Shown in pieces: positions 49,221-57,492 of a stretch of DNA of 64,000 nt. Made by a program: the position numbers and the translations under genes. How positions within the stretch are numbered: position 1 is the stretch's first letter; each line of letters opens with the position of its first letter. Origin of the DNA: Paraimprobicoccus trichonymphae (GTDB lineage: Bacteria > Bacillota > Clostridia > Oscillospirales > Acutalibacteraceae); assembly GCA_036322875.1 (NCBI GenBank), contig AP027925.1, positions 372,001 to 436,000 on the forward strand, given 5' to 3'. The notes below the pieces were generated by a model. That model had not been told where the DNA came from. It saw only the letters and a list, made by a program, of their open reading frames with translations, and ran no database searches.

Positions 49221-50321
49221 ATGATTTTTATAAAAACAGTTAGACAGACTGAATTGATCGTGGATACCCAAAAAATTAAATATAACATTTTAGAAATACG
49301 AAAATTTGCAGGTAGTTCTGTAAATATTATGCCAGTCGTAAAAGCACGAGGGTATGGTACAGGAATAGGAACTTTGCCAGGATTTTTTAAGTCTGTTGGC
49401 ATTAACATGTTAGCTGTTGCAGCAGTAGATGAGGGCATTGGTTTAAGGTCTAGAGGCTTTGAAGACAAAATTGTAGTTTTAAATCAAATCACTAAAGACG
49501 AAATCGAAACAGCTATTGATTATGATTTAACTGTTGGTGTTTCAAGTTTGTTTGAAAATTTAAACTTGGAGGCTCAAAAGAAAAAAACAACTATAGATAT
49601 CCACTTGGAAATAGACACTGGTATGACAAGAACTGGTTTGGATTTAAAAGATGTTGAAAAAAATTTAAAAAATATAAAAAAATTTAAAAATATTAATTTA
49701 GAAGGGATTTATACACATTTATCATCAAGTGATTCGGATTCAGAATATACTTTATTCCAAATAAAAAATTTTAACAAAGCTATAGATATAACTAAGAATT
49801 ATTTTAATTTAAAATATATTCATGCCTGTAATACTGCTGGATTTCTTAATTTTAAAAATGCTATTTATAACACTATAAGACCTGGAATTGCTATATATGG
49901 ACATTTTCCAAGTGAAATTTTGAAAAATAAAATAAATTTAAAACCCTCAACTATTTTAAAGTCTAAAGTTGTTTTTATAAGAAAAATAAGACCTGGTGTT
50001 TCAATAAGTTATAACAGATCATATATTTCAAGCAAAAATATGATAATAGCTACTATTCCTATTGGATATGCCGATGGAATTTTTAGAAATTATACAGGAA
50101 AACTTATTTTAAATAATAAGTTTGCAAATATTGTTGGCGTTATTAACATGGATAGTTTAATGATAGATATAACAAATATTCCGAATGTAGAACTAGGTAC
50201 AGAAGTATATATTTGGGACAACATCAACATAACAGTTGAAGATATAGCTAAAAACTGTGGTACTATAAATTATGAAATATTATCCAAATTAGAGCCTAGA
50301 GTTTGTAAAGTTTTTATTTAA
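49221..50321 (+). CDS. alr: Alanine racemase
   Basis: PLP enzyme making D-alanine for peptidoglycan. It has 366 residues. The PLP lysine is in VNIMPVVKARGYGTG (usual form VKANAYGHG, so the loop is changed). Other motifs are HLEIDTGMTRTGL, THLSSSD, the catalytic Tyr in SISYNRSYIS, IPIGYADGI and NMDSLMIDIT. The changed PLP loop could reflect a shifted substrate, but the rest is typical. Together with murC it indicates that peptidoglycan is still made. Confidence 0.92.
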   Translation: MIFIKTVRQTELIVDTQKIKYNILEIRKFAGSSVNIMPVVKARGYGTGIGTLPGFFKSVGINMLAVAAVDEGIGLRSRGFEDKIVVLNQITKDEIETAIDYDLTVGVSSLFENLNLEAQKKKTTIDIHLEIDTGMTRTGLDLKDVEKNLKNIKKFKNINLEGIYTHLSSSDSDSEYTLFQIKNFNKAIDITKNYFNLKYIHACNTAGFLNFKNAIYNTIRPGIAIYGHFPSEILKNKINLKPSTILKSKVVFIRKIRPGVSISYNRSYISSKNMIIATIPIGYADGIFRNYTGKLILNNKFANIVGVINMDSLMIDITNIPNVELGTEVYIWDNINITVEDIAKNCGTINYEILSKLEPRVCKVFI

Positions 50322-50388
50322 TTTTGAAAATAATAATATTACTACAAAATTGATTATATTAAAAAAAATACAAAAAATATTTATTTTA

Positions 50389-50418
50389 TTGACTTGTAAG
50401 TTATTTTAGATCTAAAAT
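50389..50418 (+). promoter_or_regulatory. greA promoter
   Basis: TTGACT (50389-50394), an 18-base spacer and TAAAAT (50413-50418), ending 37 bases before the greA start. Confidence 0.6.
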
Positions 50419-50455
50419 GATTTGTAGTTGGTGCATAAATTTTGGGAGGATTATG

Positions 50456-50929
50456 ATGTCAAAAGAAACTATATTAACTGAATTTGGTTTGAAAAATTTA
50501 GAAGATGAGCTTAAATTTTTAAAAATTACAAAAAGAAAAGAAATAGCTGAAAAAATAAAAGTGGCTTTGTCATTTGGTGATTTGTCAGAGAACAGTGAAT
50601 ATGATGAGGCAAAAAATGAGCAGGCTATCGTAGAAGCAAAAATTATCGAAATTGAAAATTTATTGAAAAACGTAAAAATAATAGATAATAAAGAATTGTC
50701 TACAGAGTCAGTTCGAGTGGGTTTAAAAGTTAAAATTAAAGATATAAGTTCAGAAGAGATATTTGAGTATACTTTGGTTGGATCAAATGAATCTAATCCT
50801 TTCGAAAATAGAATTTCTGGTGAGTCGTTAGTTGGATCAAAGTTATTAGACAGAAAAATAGGTGATGTAGTGAAAGTTAAAACAGCTTCTGATGTTTATA
50901 ATTATGAAATTTTGGATATAAAAAAATAG
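50456..50929 (+). CDS. greA: Transcription elongation factor GreA
   Basis: Rescues backtracked RNA polymerase. It has 157 residues, the family length, from the ATG at 50456. GGGAGGA ends 5 bases before it; longer frames from 50417 or 50453 are less likely. The coiled coil has the acidic tip motif FGDLSENSEYDEAKNEQ, and the C-terminal domain has NPFENRISGESLVGSKLL. Stands alone. Confidence 0.95.
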   Translation: MSKETILTEFGLKNLEDELKFLKITKRKEIAEKIKVALSFGDLSENSEYDEAKNEQAIVEAKIIEIENLLKNVKIIDNKELSTESVRVGLKVKIKDISSEEIFEYTLVGSNESNPFENRISGESLVGSKLLDRKIGDVVKVKTASDVYNYEILDIKK

Positions 50930-51860
50930 TATTGAATAATGAAATAGTATTGAATAATGAATATGTACTGTCTTTATGTGTGAAAATTATTATACAAATT
51001 TAGATTTAAAATATCAAAATATTATAGAAATTGAAGGCATTTTGGAATTCATTTATAAATACATAGAAAACAAGTACGAAAATTTAGTAAGGCTGAATTT
51101 ATAAGTTGTGAACAACGCGGTATCTCCGCAAAGACCATGGTTACAAATTTGTGCCTGTCTGTGCCCAATCGGTGAGGCTGTCGTCGTTGAGTTGGACAAA
51201 ATGTAATATTATCTGCACTTGCCTGAATTTGAATAGCTTATTGTCGAGATACCAATGAACACATCGACGGAAAATGCGGAAAATGCGACAACGCGGCTTT
51301 ACAAAAAAATTGAAATGTGTTGAAATGTCAGGGTTTATTTCTCGGGTGATTACAGTGATTTGATACTATCGGAACTATTTATTCAAACAAAATCAACACC
51401 CTACCCTCTGATTGAGAGTAATAATTTTCCACAATGGCATAGTTCACTTGTTTCAGACATGAAACTCGTATGATTTCCTGCGCTTTGGAGAAGATTGATC
51501 CGACTACTATGCTGCATGCTGCTTTTTATGTCAAAAATTTTATTTCTATAGTTTAATTAATAATCTCTAAATTTTTTACCCCCAAATACAGATTTTGTGT
51601 ATTTTCGTCACAATAAGAGCTGTTATTCATGAATTTTAAAACAGTTATATTTTAAATAAGGATCTTAATTATTTTATCAAATTGATGAATTTATTTCAGG
51701 AAATTTAAAACACATAGGAAAAAAATATGTGCATAAAAGAATAGTTTGTTTTCGGTAAAATTAAAGACAAAATTCCTTGTTCAAAATTTATAAAAATAAA
51801 ATTTTGATCATAATTTTAGGTTTTGTAATTTTAAATTTAAATATGAAATAGAATAGAGTA
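50930..51860 (+). pseudogene. Gene-poor stretch with decayed coding pieces
   Basis: A 42-codon frame from 50978 (CENYYTNLDLKYQNIIEIE) and, after several stops, a piece near 51350-51500 with ESNNFPQWHSSLVSDMKLV and PTTMLHAAFYVKNF have coding character. The part between 51100 and 51520 is less AT-rich. No family is recognised. A tandem GAAATAGTATTGAATAAT lies right after greA. Confidence 0.3.
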
Positions 51861-52730
51861 GTGGAACCAACAATTTACATAGATGTTTTAATATCAGTAA
51901 ATCTTTTTATAAGTTATTCTATTTTAATTGCTACATCAAAATTTCTATATTTAAAAACAAACAAAAAAAGAATTTTCTTAGGTGCATTTTTAGGTGCTTT
52001 GTATTCTCTTTCTATATTATTACCAGAATTAAATTTTTTTGTTTCTTTAATTGTTAAATTAATAATGTCTATAATCATAGTAATAGTAACTTTTGGATTT
52101 AATTTCAAAAATTTGTTAAAAATTACTTCTTGTTTTTATTTTATGAATATTGCTTTTTCTGGTTTTATCTTTATACTTTGGTTTATCTTTGAACCATCTG
52201 GAGTTATTTTAAATAATACTGAAATTTATTTTAATATTTTGCCGAATGTTTTAGTTATTTTTACCATTATTTCTTATTTTACTATTCAAATTATTAACAG
52301 ATTTGTTGGAAATTGTAAAATTGATAAAGATTACTCTTGCAATTTAGAAATAAAAGTTTCTAATAATATTATAAGTCTTAATGCGAAAATAGATACTGGA
52401 AATAATTTAAAAGAACCTTTTTCTAATATTCCAGTTTTAGTAGTTTGTGAAGACCTAATTAAAAATGTTATTCCTGATAATATAAGAGATTTTTTATGTA
52501 AAAAAGATATGGAAAATGTAAATTTGGAAAGTTTAAATACCAATGTAAGAATAATTCCTTTTAAAACTATTTCAGGAGAGGGGTTACTTCCGGCTTTTAA
52601 GCCAGATTATATAACAATTTTAGACAAAAAGAATCAAAATTTAAAAAAAGAAGTTTACATAGCAATTTGCTCAAATAAAATATTAGATGGAAATTGTAAG
52701 GCATTGATTAATCCAGAAGTGTTATTATAA
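51861..52730 (+). CDS. spoIIGA: Sigma-E processing peptidase SpoIIGA
   Basis: Membrane aspartic protease that cuts the pro-sequence of SigE during sporulation. It has 289 residues with a GTG start. Five membrane helices occupy residues about 6-150. The cytosolic protease domain has NAKIDTGNNLKEPFS with the catalytic Asp about 178 (DTGN motif), then PFKTISGEGLLPAFKPDYI. It is followed after 5 bases by sigE, the standard order. Intact. Confidence 0.93.
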   Translation: MEPTIYIDVLISVNLFISYSILIATSKFLYLKTNKKRIFLGAFLGALYSLSILLPELNFFVSLIVKLIMSIIIVIVTFGFNFKNLLKITSCFYFMNIAFSGFIFILWFIFEPSGVILNNTEIYFNILPNVLVIFTIISYFTIQIINRFVGNCKIDKDYSCNLEIKVSNNIISLNAKIDTGNNLKEPFSNIPVLVVCEDLIKNVIPDNIRDFLCKKDMENVNLESLNTNVRIIPFKTISGEGLLPAFKPDYITILDKKNQNLKKEVYIAICSNKILDGNCKALINPEVLL

Positions 52731-52735
52731 AATTT

Positions 52736-53458
52736 ATGGAGCTGAAAAATTTGACAATTATTGATTATATTATTAAAATTTATAGAAAGTTTATATTTAA
52801 ATTAAGAAAAGGCATTTTTTATATAAATGGTCCAGAAATTCTGCCAGCGCCATTGAGTAAAGAAGAAGAATCTAAAATCATGGTTAGGATAGTTTCTGGT
52901 GATGAAACTGCAAAAGAGCTGTTAATAACTCATAATTTAAGATTAGTAGTGTATATTGCAAAGAAATTTGACAATTTTGATGTAAACGTAGAAGACCTAA
53001 TTTCTATAGGAACTATTGGATTGATAAAAGCCGTTAAAACTTTTAGCCCTGAAAAAAATATAAAATTAGCAACTTATGCTTCAAGATGTATAGAAAATGA
53101 GATTCTTATGTATTTAAGGAAAAGTTCTCAAACAAAAAAAGAAACTTCTATAGATGTGTCTTTGAATGTTGATTTAGACGGAAAAGAATTTAGGCCAATA
53201 GATAAAATTCGAGATGAAACAGACGTTGTGGCTGAAAGATTAGAACAAGAATCTGACTGGGTTTTATTAACGGAAGCCGTTGAAAACTTAGGAAAAAGAG
53301 ACAAATTAATAATGCAACTTAGATTTGGACTAAATAGTTACAAAGAACATACTCAAAAAGAGGTAGCTGATTCCATGGGAATATCTCAATCATATATTTC
53401 TAGATTAGAAAAAAAAATAATAGGAAAATTGAAAAAAGATTTAGAAAAAGTTTATTAA
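52736..53458 (+). CDS. sigE: Sporulation sigma factor SigE
   Basis: Mother-cell sigma factor. It has 240 residues and keeps an N-terminal pro-segment (about 1-28, hydrophobic and basic), the substrate of SpoIIGA. Region 2 has LLITHNLRLVVYIAKKF, EDLISIGTIGLIKAVKTF and ATYASRCIENEILMYLRK; region 4 has LIMQLRFGLN and QKEVADSMGISQSYISRLE. Both DNA-binding regions look functional. In free-living Clostridia sigG usually follows, but it does not here. A strong terminator lies 236 bases downstream. Confidence 0.95.
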   Translation: MELKNLTIIDYIIKIYRKFIFKLRKGIFYINGPEILPAPLSKEEESKIMVRIVSGDETAKELLITHNLRLVVYIAKKFDNFDVNVEDLISIGTIGLIKAVKTFSPEKNIKLATYASRCIENEILMYLRKSSQTKKETSIDVSLNVDLDGKEFRPIDKIRDETDVVAERLEQESDWVLLTEAVENLGKRDKLIMQLRFGLNSYKEHTQKEVADSMGISQSYISRLEKKIIGKLKKDLEKVY

Positions 53459-53693
53459 ACTTCATATTTTTATTAAAAATATTTAAAGTTAGTAGATGAT
53501 TTTATGGCAAATAGATGGAAAAAAATAGTAATGCATAACAACGCCATGCACCTAAAAGTATGTAGTTTGTAACTGCTCAGTAGTCAAAGTGGCTTGCGCC
53601 CTTCTACCTTTAAATCAAAAAGCGTGGCTGCTTTAAGTGTTGCTACATCCTAATCATAGCCTGCGCATAATTTATATAATTAATAAAGTACCA

Positions 53694-53729
53694 AAAAATA
53701 AGCGTTTGCAAAGAAAACGCTTATTTTTC
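53694..53729. terminator. Strong bidirectional terminator
   Basis: AAATAAGCGTTT and AAACGCTTATTT pair perfectly around GCAAAGA, with T runs on the exit side of both strands. It separates spoIIGA-sigE from the convergent repeat-protein gene. Confidence 0.85.
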
Positions 53730-53797
53730 TATAAACAATTTGCCAAACAAGAAACCTGCTAAAAGTTCAGGATTGAATTCAAAAAAATATATAAGAA

Positions 53798-53920
53798 TTA
53801 ACACTCTGCTTGGCTAAAGATTAAGCAAATTCTTGGCTCTGCACCCTCAGCGATTACTCGTCTTACGTAAGCTCCATTTCATTTCAGATGTAAATTCCCG
53901 TGAGCACCACGATATTTAAA
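53798..53920 (-). repeat. IS605-type right end, variant copy
   Basis: On the minus strand: AAATATCGTGGTGCTCACGG, CTGAAATGAAATGGAGC, GAGCCAAGAATTTGC, then CTTTAGCCAAGCAGAGTGTTAA. It has all blocks of the family with a second-type terminal hairpin. It overlaps the last bases of the repeat-protein tail. Confidence 0.55.
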
Positions 53921-54149
53921 TTTTAATGCTTGAAGTTTCAACAAAGTTATTATTCCAAAAACGAATAATATCGCAAACAATCTTCAACCGTTCAGAATCC
54001 TCGGCAAGAGTAAAACTCCTACTATTTATAGGGCCTTTTTCAGTCATGGAAACAAACTTTGTCACAAATTTAAATTTATCACCGTTTTTTAAGGTTACTT
54101 TACCATTGATATCAACGATATTATCTTTTTTGCAATTACTAACTACCAA
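53916..54149 (-). pseudogene. Out-of-frame third module of the repeat protein
   Basis: A 77-codon frame whose start (VVSNCKKDNIVDINGKVTLK) repeats a module of the upstream protein (ERIVFDIDNKITLKNGDEFE). One added base near 54150 would join it to the C-terminus of the larger gene and give a protein of about 535 residues. It has no ribosome site of its own. Confidence 0.55.
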
Positions 54150-55522
54150 TTTCCCTTCCCGTGCAAAGTATCTTCATCTTCTTCGCTTAAAAAATAATAA
54201 AAGTCATTACTAAGAAAGTCATTAACAAGTATGTAATCAATATCTGGATGTAATTCAGGATCAAAATCATCCTCCCAAATAAACTCTTTTTCGTCTTTTG
54301 TTTCTAATCTAACTATATTAATACACTTAATATATTTTCTAGATGTTTCTTTGAAACAAAAGGTCTCACCAGCTTTTTTAAATTCGGTAACCTCGTAGTA
54401 CGTAGTATTGGTTGTATTTCTTAATGCATAATCCTTTTTTGTCCAAAAATTTTCACAGTCTTCTTCAATCAAAAAATAATATTTCATACAATCATCACTG
54501 AACTGAACTTTTAACCATTTAGAGCCTTCCATTGGATCAAAATTACTAGGCCTCCTCTCCACAGGGTCTTTTTTTTTTTTGAAATTATAATCAAACACAC
54601 ACTCAAATTCATCACCGTTTTTTAGGGTTATTTTATTATCGATATCAAAGACAATTCTTTCTTTTTTCAGATTTTTTTCTATATAATTACTACTACTGTT
54701 AATAACTCTCCCCAACTTGCCATCCACAACATTTTCAGAAATTTCATAAAAATATTCTGATTCAACCTGCGGTATTTCACTATAATTTTCAAAATATTCT
54801 GATTCAACCTGCGATACTTCACTTTTGTCATCAAAATTTTCTGATTTAACCTGCGGTATTTCACTATAATTTTCAAAATATTCTGATTCAACCTGCGATA
54901 CTTCACTTTTGTCATCAAAATTTTCTGATTTAACCTGCGGCATCTCACTTTTAGTATCAGCATTACTATGTTTAACATAATAACGGCGGTGAGACCTAAA
55001 CAAATCATTTTCAAAAAGACAAATTTCTATATAGTCAACATCTGGATTTAAATCAGGACAAAAATCAGATTCATAAAAAAACGTTTGATCATCTTTTGTT
55101 TTTATGATACCCTCATCATCGTTATATATATTAATAACATATTTATATGTTTTTTCAATACCCTCAACGATTTTACCATCTTTATAAAATTTGTAAACAC
55201 GACGTTTAAAAGCTTGCTTATCAAGTTTTTTTAATGCGCTATCAACCTCTTTGTTTGACCAAAATATCTCATTGTTTTCCTTTAAAGACTCATAAATTTT
55301 CTTAGCAACGTAGCTTATCCCCCCCACTAAATACGGTGGTATTAATAAACTGATAAATATACTTTTCACAGGGTTACTTTTTACCCAGATTTTAGCATCA
55401 TTTTTTATCCAATATAATAACCCGTGTGATTTGGTGTCCACTGCTCTAAAATTACAACTTACGAAACTTAAACCCAAAGCTAAATTTACTGCCAAAATTT
55501 TATTTATTTTTTTGTTAAACAA
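54143..55522 (-). CDS. Exported acidic repeat protein
   Basis: It has 459 residues. An N-terminal signal or lipoprotein-like segment (LAVNLALGLSFVSCNF) is followed by a second hydrophobic helix near 50-75. The middle (about 195-265) has five 14-residue units of the form SE-x-x-QV-x-SE-x-F, coded by 42/84-base DNA repeats. On both sides are related modules with TKDDQTFFYESDFCPDLNPD and TKDEKEFIWEDDFDPELHPD, and an ITLKNGDEFE module. The protein is very acidic. No known family is recognised. The tail continues out of frame at 53916. Composition is richer in GC than the neighbours. Confidence 0.7.
   Translation of the reverse strand: MFNKKINKILAVNLALGLSFVSCNFRAVDTKSHGLLYWIKNDAKIWVKSNPVKSIFISLLIPPYLVGGISYVAKKIYESLKENNEIFWSNKEVDSALKKLDKQAFKRRVYKFYKDGKIVEGIEKTYKYVINIYNDDEGIIKTKDDQTFFYESDFCPDLNPDVDYIEICLFENDLFRSHRRYYVKHSNADTKSEMPQVKSENFDDKSEVSQVESEYFENYSEIPQVKSENFDDKSEVSQVESEYFENYSEIPQVESEYFYEISENVVDGKLGRVINSSSNYIEKNLKKERIVFDIDNKITLKNGDEFECVFDYNFKKKKDPVERRPSNFDPMEGSKWLKVQFSDDCMKYYFLIEEDCENFWTKKDYALRNTTNTTYYEVTEFKKAGETFCFKETSRKYIKCINIVRLETKDEKEFIWEDDFDPELHPDIDYILVNDFLSNDFYYFLSEEDEDTLHGKGNW
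54755..54955 (-). repeat. 84-base tandem repeat in coding region
   Basis: Two kinds of 42-base units alternate, each with TTCTGATT(C/T)AACCTGCG. The 84-base pair occurs twice almost identically. Such repeats can expand or contract by slippage and change protein length. Confidence 0.85.
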
Positions 55523-55756
55523 TATTTTTCTCCTCTGCTTTTTTATTTATCACCATATTAAAATTAATTCATATGATATTTCTTATATCATAACATATTT
55601 TTATTACAAATGTCAACATTTTTTTATTGATTAATTAGATAAAATTATTATAGAATAATAAAATTAAGTTAAAAATTAAATTATATTGGAAAGTATTTTA
55701 AAATTTGTGATAATATTATAAAAGAAAATAAGTTAAGCTATATTCAAATGATATTT

Positions 55757-57193
55757 TTATGTAATTTGTACAGACGAAGAGAATTTAGTAACTTCTTTAC
55801 TTTTCTCTGGTAGAAAAACATAGGATTTGGAAATCATATTTGCACATTTGTAGATATTTCCTCCACCCATAGTTAATATTAAATCTCCTGACTCAGCATT
55901 TTTTGTAACATAATCAGCTATTTTCTTAAATTCATTAATTATAACAGAATTTTTAATTTTTTTAGATAAGTCCTTTGAATAAATATTATAAATATTAGTT
56001 TCTCTTACAGGCAGAATTTCAGTTAAGATTACCTTATCTGCTATTGACAAACTTTCAGCAAATTCATTTAAAAACATTTTAGTTCTAGAAAAAGTATGAG
56101 GTTGAAAAATGAGCCAAATTTTTCTAAAGTTCATTTTTTTAGCCGAACTCAATGTTGATTTTATTTCTGTAGGATGATGTGCAAAATCGTCAGCTATTGT
56201 TATATTATTAAATATTTTTAAAATTTCAAATCTTCTATGGACCCCTTTAAAACTTTCAACAGATTTTTTAATAATTTTTATATCTGTGTCTAATTTTAAG
56301 CAAGTAATAATCGCAGCCAAAGAATTATAAATATTAAATTTTCCATGTATTTTTAAAGAAATATTTTCAATAAAATTATTTTTATAAAATAAATCATAAC
56401 TTGAATATTGATTTTTATCAAAAGTTATATTTTTTGCTAAATAATTACAATCTTTATATATTCCATAAGAAATAATTTCTTTGTCTTTAATGTTACTAAT
56501 TAAATTTTTAGTGCCTAAATCATCACCATTAAAAATAATTAAATCCTTTGTTTGAGACATAAATTTTTCAAAAGATTTTTTTAAATTATCTATGTTTTTA
56601 AAATAATCCATATGATCTGGTTCTAAATTAGTTATTACAGAAATTTTTGGAAATAATTTCAAAAAACTATCCTTGTATTCACAAGCTTCACAGATAAGTA
56701 TATCAGAATTTCCGATGCAACTGTTTCCGTTTAGCCTAGACAAAGTTCCACCAATTATAGCGTTTGGTTCAACACCTGAATCTAGCAAAATATGAGCAAT
56801 TAAAGCCGTGGTTGTAGTTTTTCCATGAGTGCCTGAAACTCCAACTAAATTTTTATAAGATTTAGAAATTATTCCTAACAATTCACAGCGTGTTAGTATT
56901 GGAATATTTTTTCTTTTTGCTTCCAATATTTCAACATTTTTTTTATCAACAGCTGATGAATATACAATTAAATCTGCATTTTCAACATTTTTTTTATCAT
57001 GATTTAAATTTATTTTTATATTTAAATCTTTAATTTTACTTATAATATCAGATTCATATATGTCAGAACCTGTTATAATGTGATTTTTATATTTCAAAAA
57101 TCTGACCAATGCAAACATTCCAGCACCACCAATACCTATAAAGTGTATTTTAGATTTTTTTTTGAAAATTAAATCTTTAGCATCAAGAATAAT
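55757..57193 (-). CDS. murC: UDP-N-acetylmuramate-L-alanine ligase
   Basis: Adds L-alanine to UDP-MurNAc in peptidoglycan synthesis. ATP motif GVSGTHGKTTTTALIA, then TNLEPDHMDYF, APHPTEI-type segment DDFAHHPTEI and IFQPHTFSRTKMFL. An ATG at 57118 lies inside the nucleotide-binding loop: the frame upstream keeps KIHFIGIGGAG, essential in Mur ligases. No ATG, GTG or TTG starts that part; ATT codons at 57193 or 57190 are the only near-start codons before a stop. With them the protein is about 478 residues, a normal length. Confidence 0.92.
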   Translation of the reverse strand: MILDAKDLIFKKKSKIHFIGIGGAGMFALVRFLKYKNHIITGSDIYESDIISKIKDLNIKINLNHDKKNVENADLIVYSSAVDKKNVEILEAKRKNIPILTRCELLGIISKSYKNLVGVSGTHGKTTTTALIAHILLDSGVEPNAIIGGTLSRLNGNSCIGNSDILICEACEYKDSFLKLFPKISVITNLEPDHMDYFKNIDNLKKSFEKFMSQTKDLIIFNGDDLGTKNLISNIKDKEIISYGIYKDCNYLAKNITFDKNQYSSYDLFYKNNFIENISLKIHGKFNIYNSLAAIITCLKLDTDIKIIKKSVESFKGVHRRFEILKIFNNITIADDFAHHPTEIKSTLSSAKKMNFRKIWLIFQPHTFSRTKMFLNEFAESLSIADKVILTEILPVRETNIYNIYSKDLSKKIKNSVIINEFKKIADYVTKNAESGDLILTMGGGNIYKCANMISKSYVFLPEKSKEVTKFSSSVQIT

Positions 57194-57492
57194 AGTTCAT
57201 CAGCCTACCCCATAATTAATAATATATATTTATATTATATATTAACTATGTCAGCATTTGATTTGTTGTTAGGATGTTTTAAAAATATGAGTGCAAAATC
57301 TTCTACTCTATAATATTTTTATGCTTAAAAGTAAGAGTATTCTTGGATATGTACAATCTTGGATATGTACAATAATGTATTTTTCTCATCTTTAAGTCTT
57401 AATATGAGAAACACGTCATTGCCTCTGCCCGAATTTTATTCTAATCCCTTTTCTTATAATTTAGACAGATTTGGCTGATATACTTTATATTA
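57194..57492. other. Non-coding spacer
   Basis: Contains a short tandem repeat of ATCTTGGATATGTACAA near 57340-57375. No gene seen. Confidence 0.4.

Noticed and set aside
54755..54955. CRISPR array
   Set aside because: The regular 42-base units lie in frame inside an open gene and have no unique spacers; no cas genes are present.
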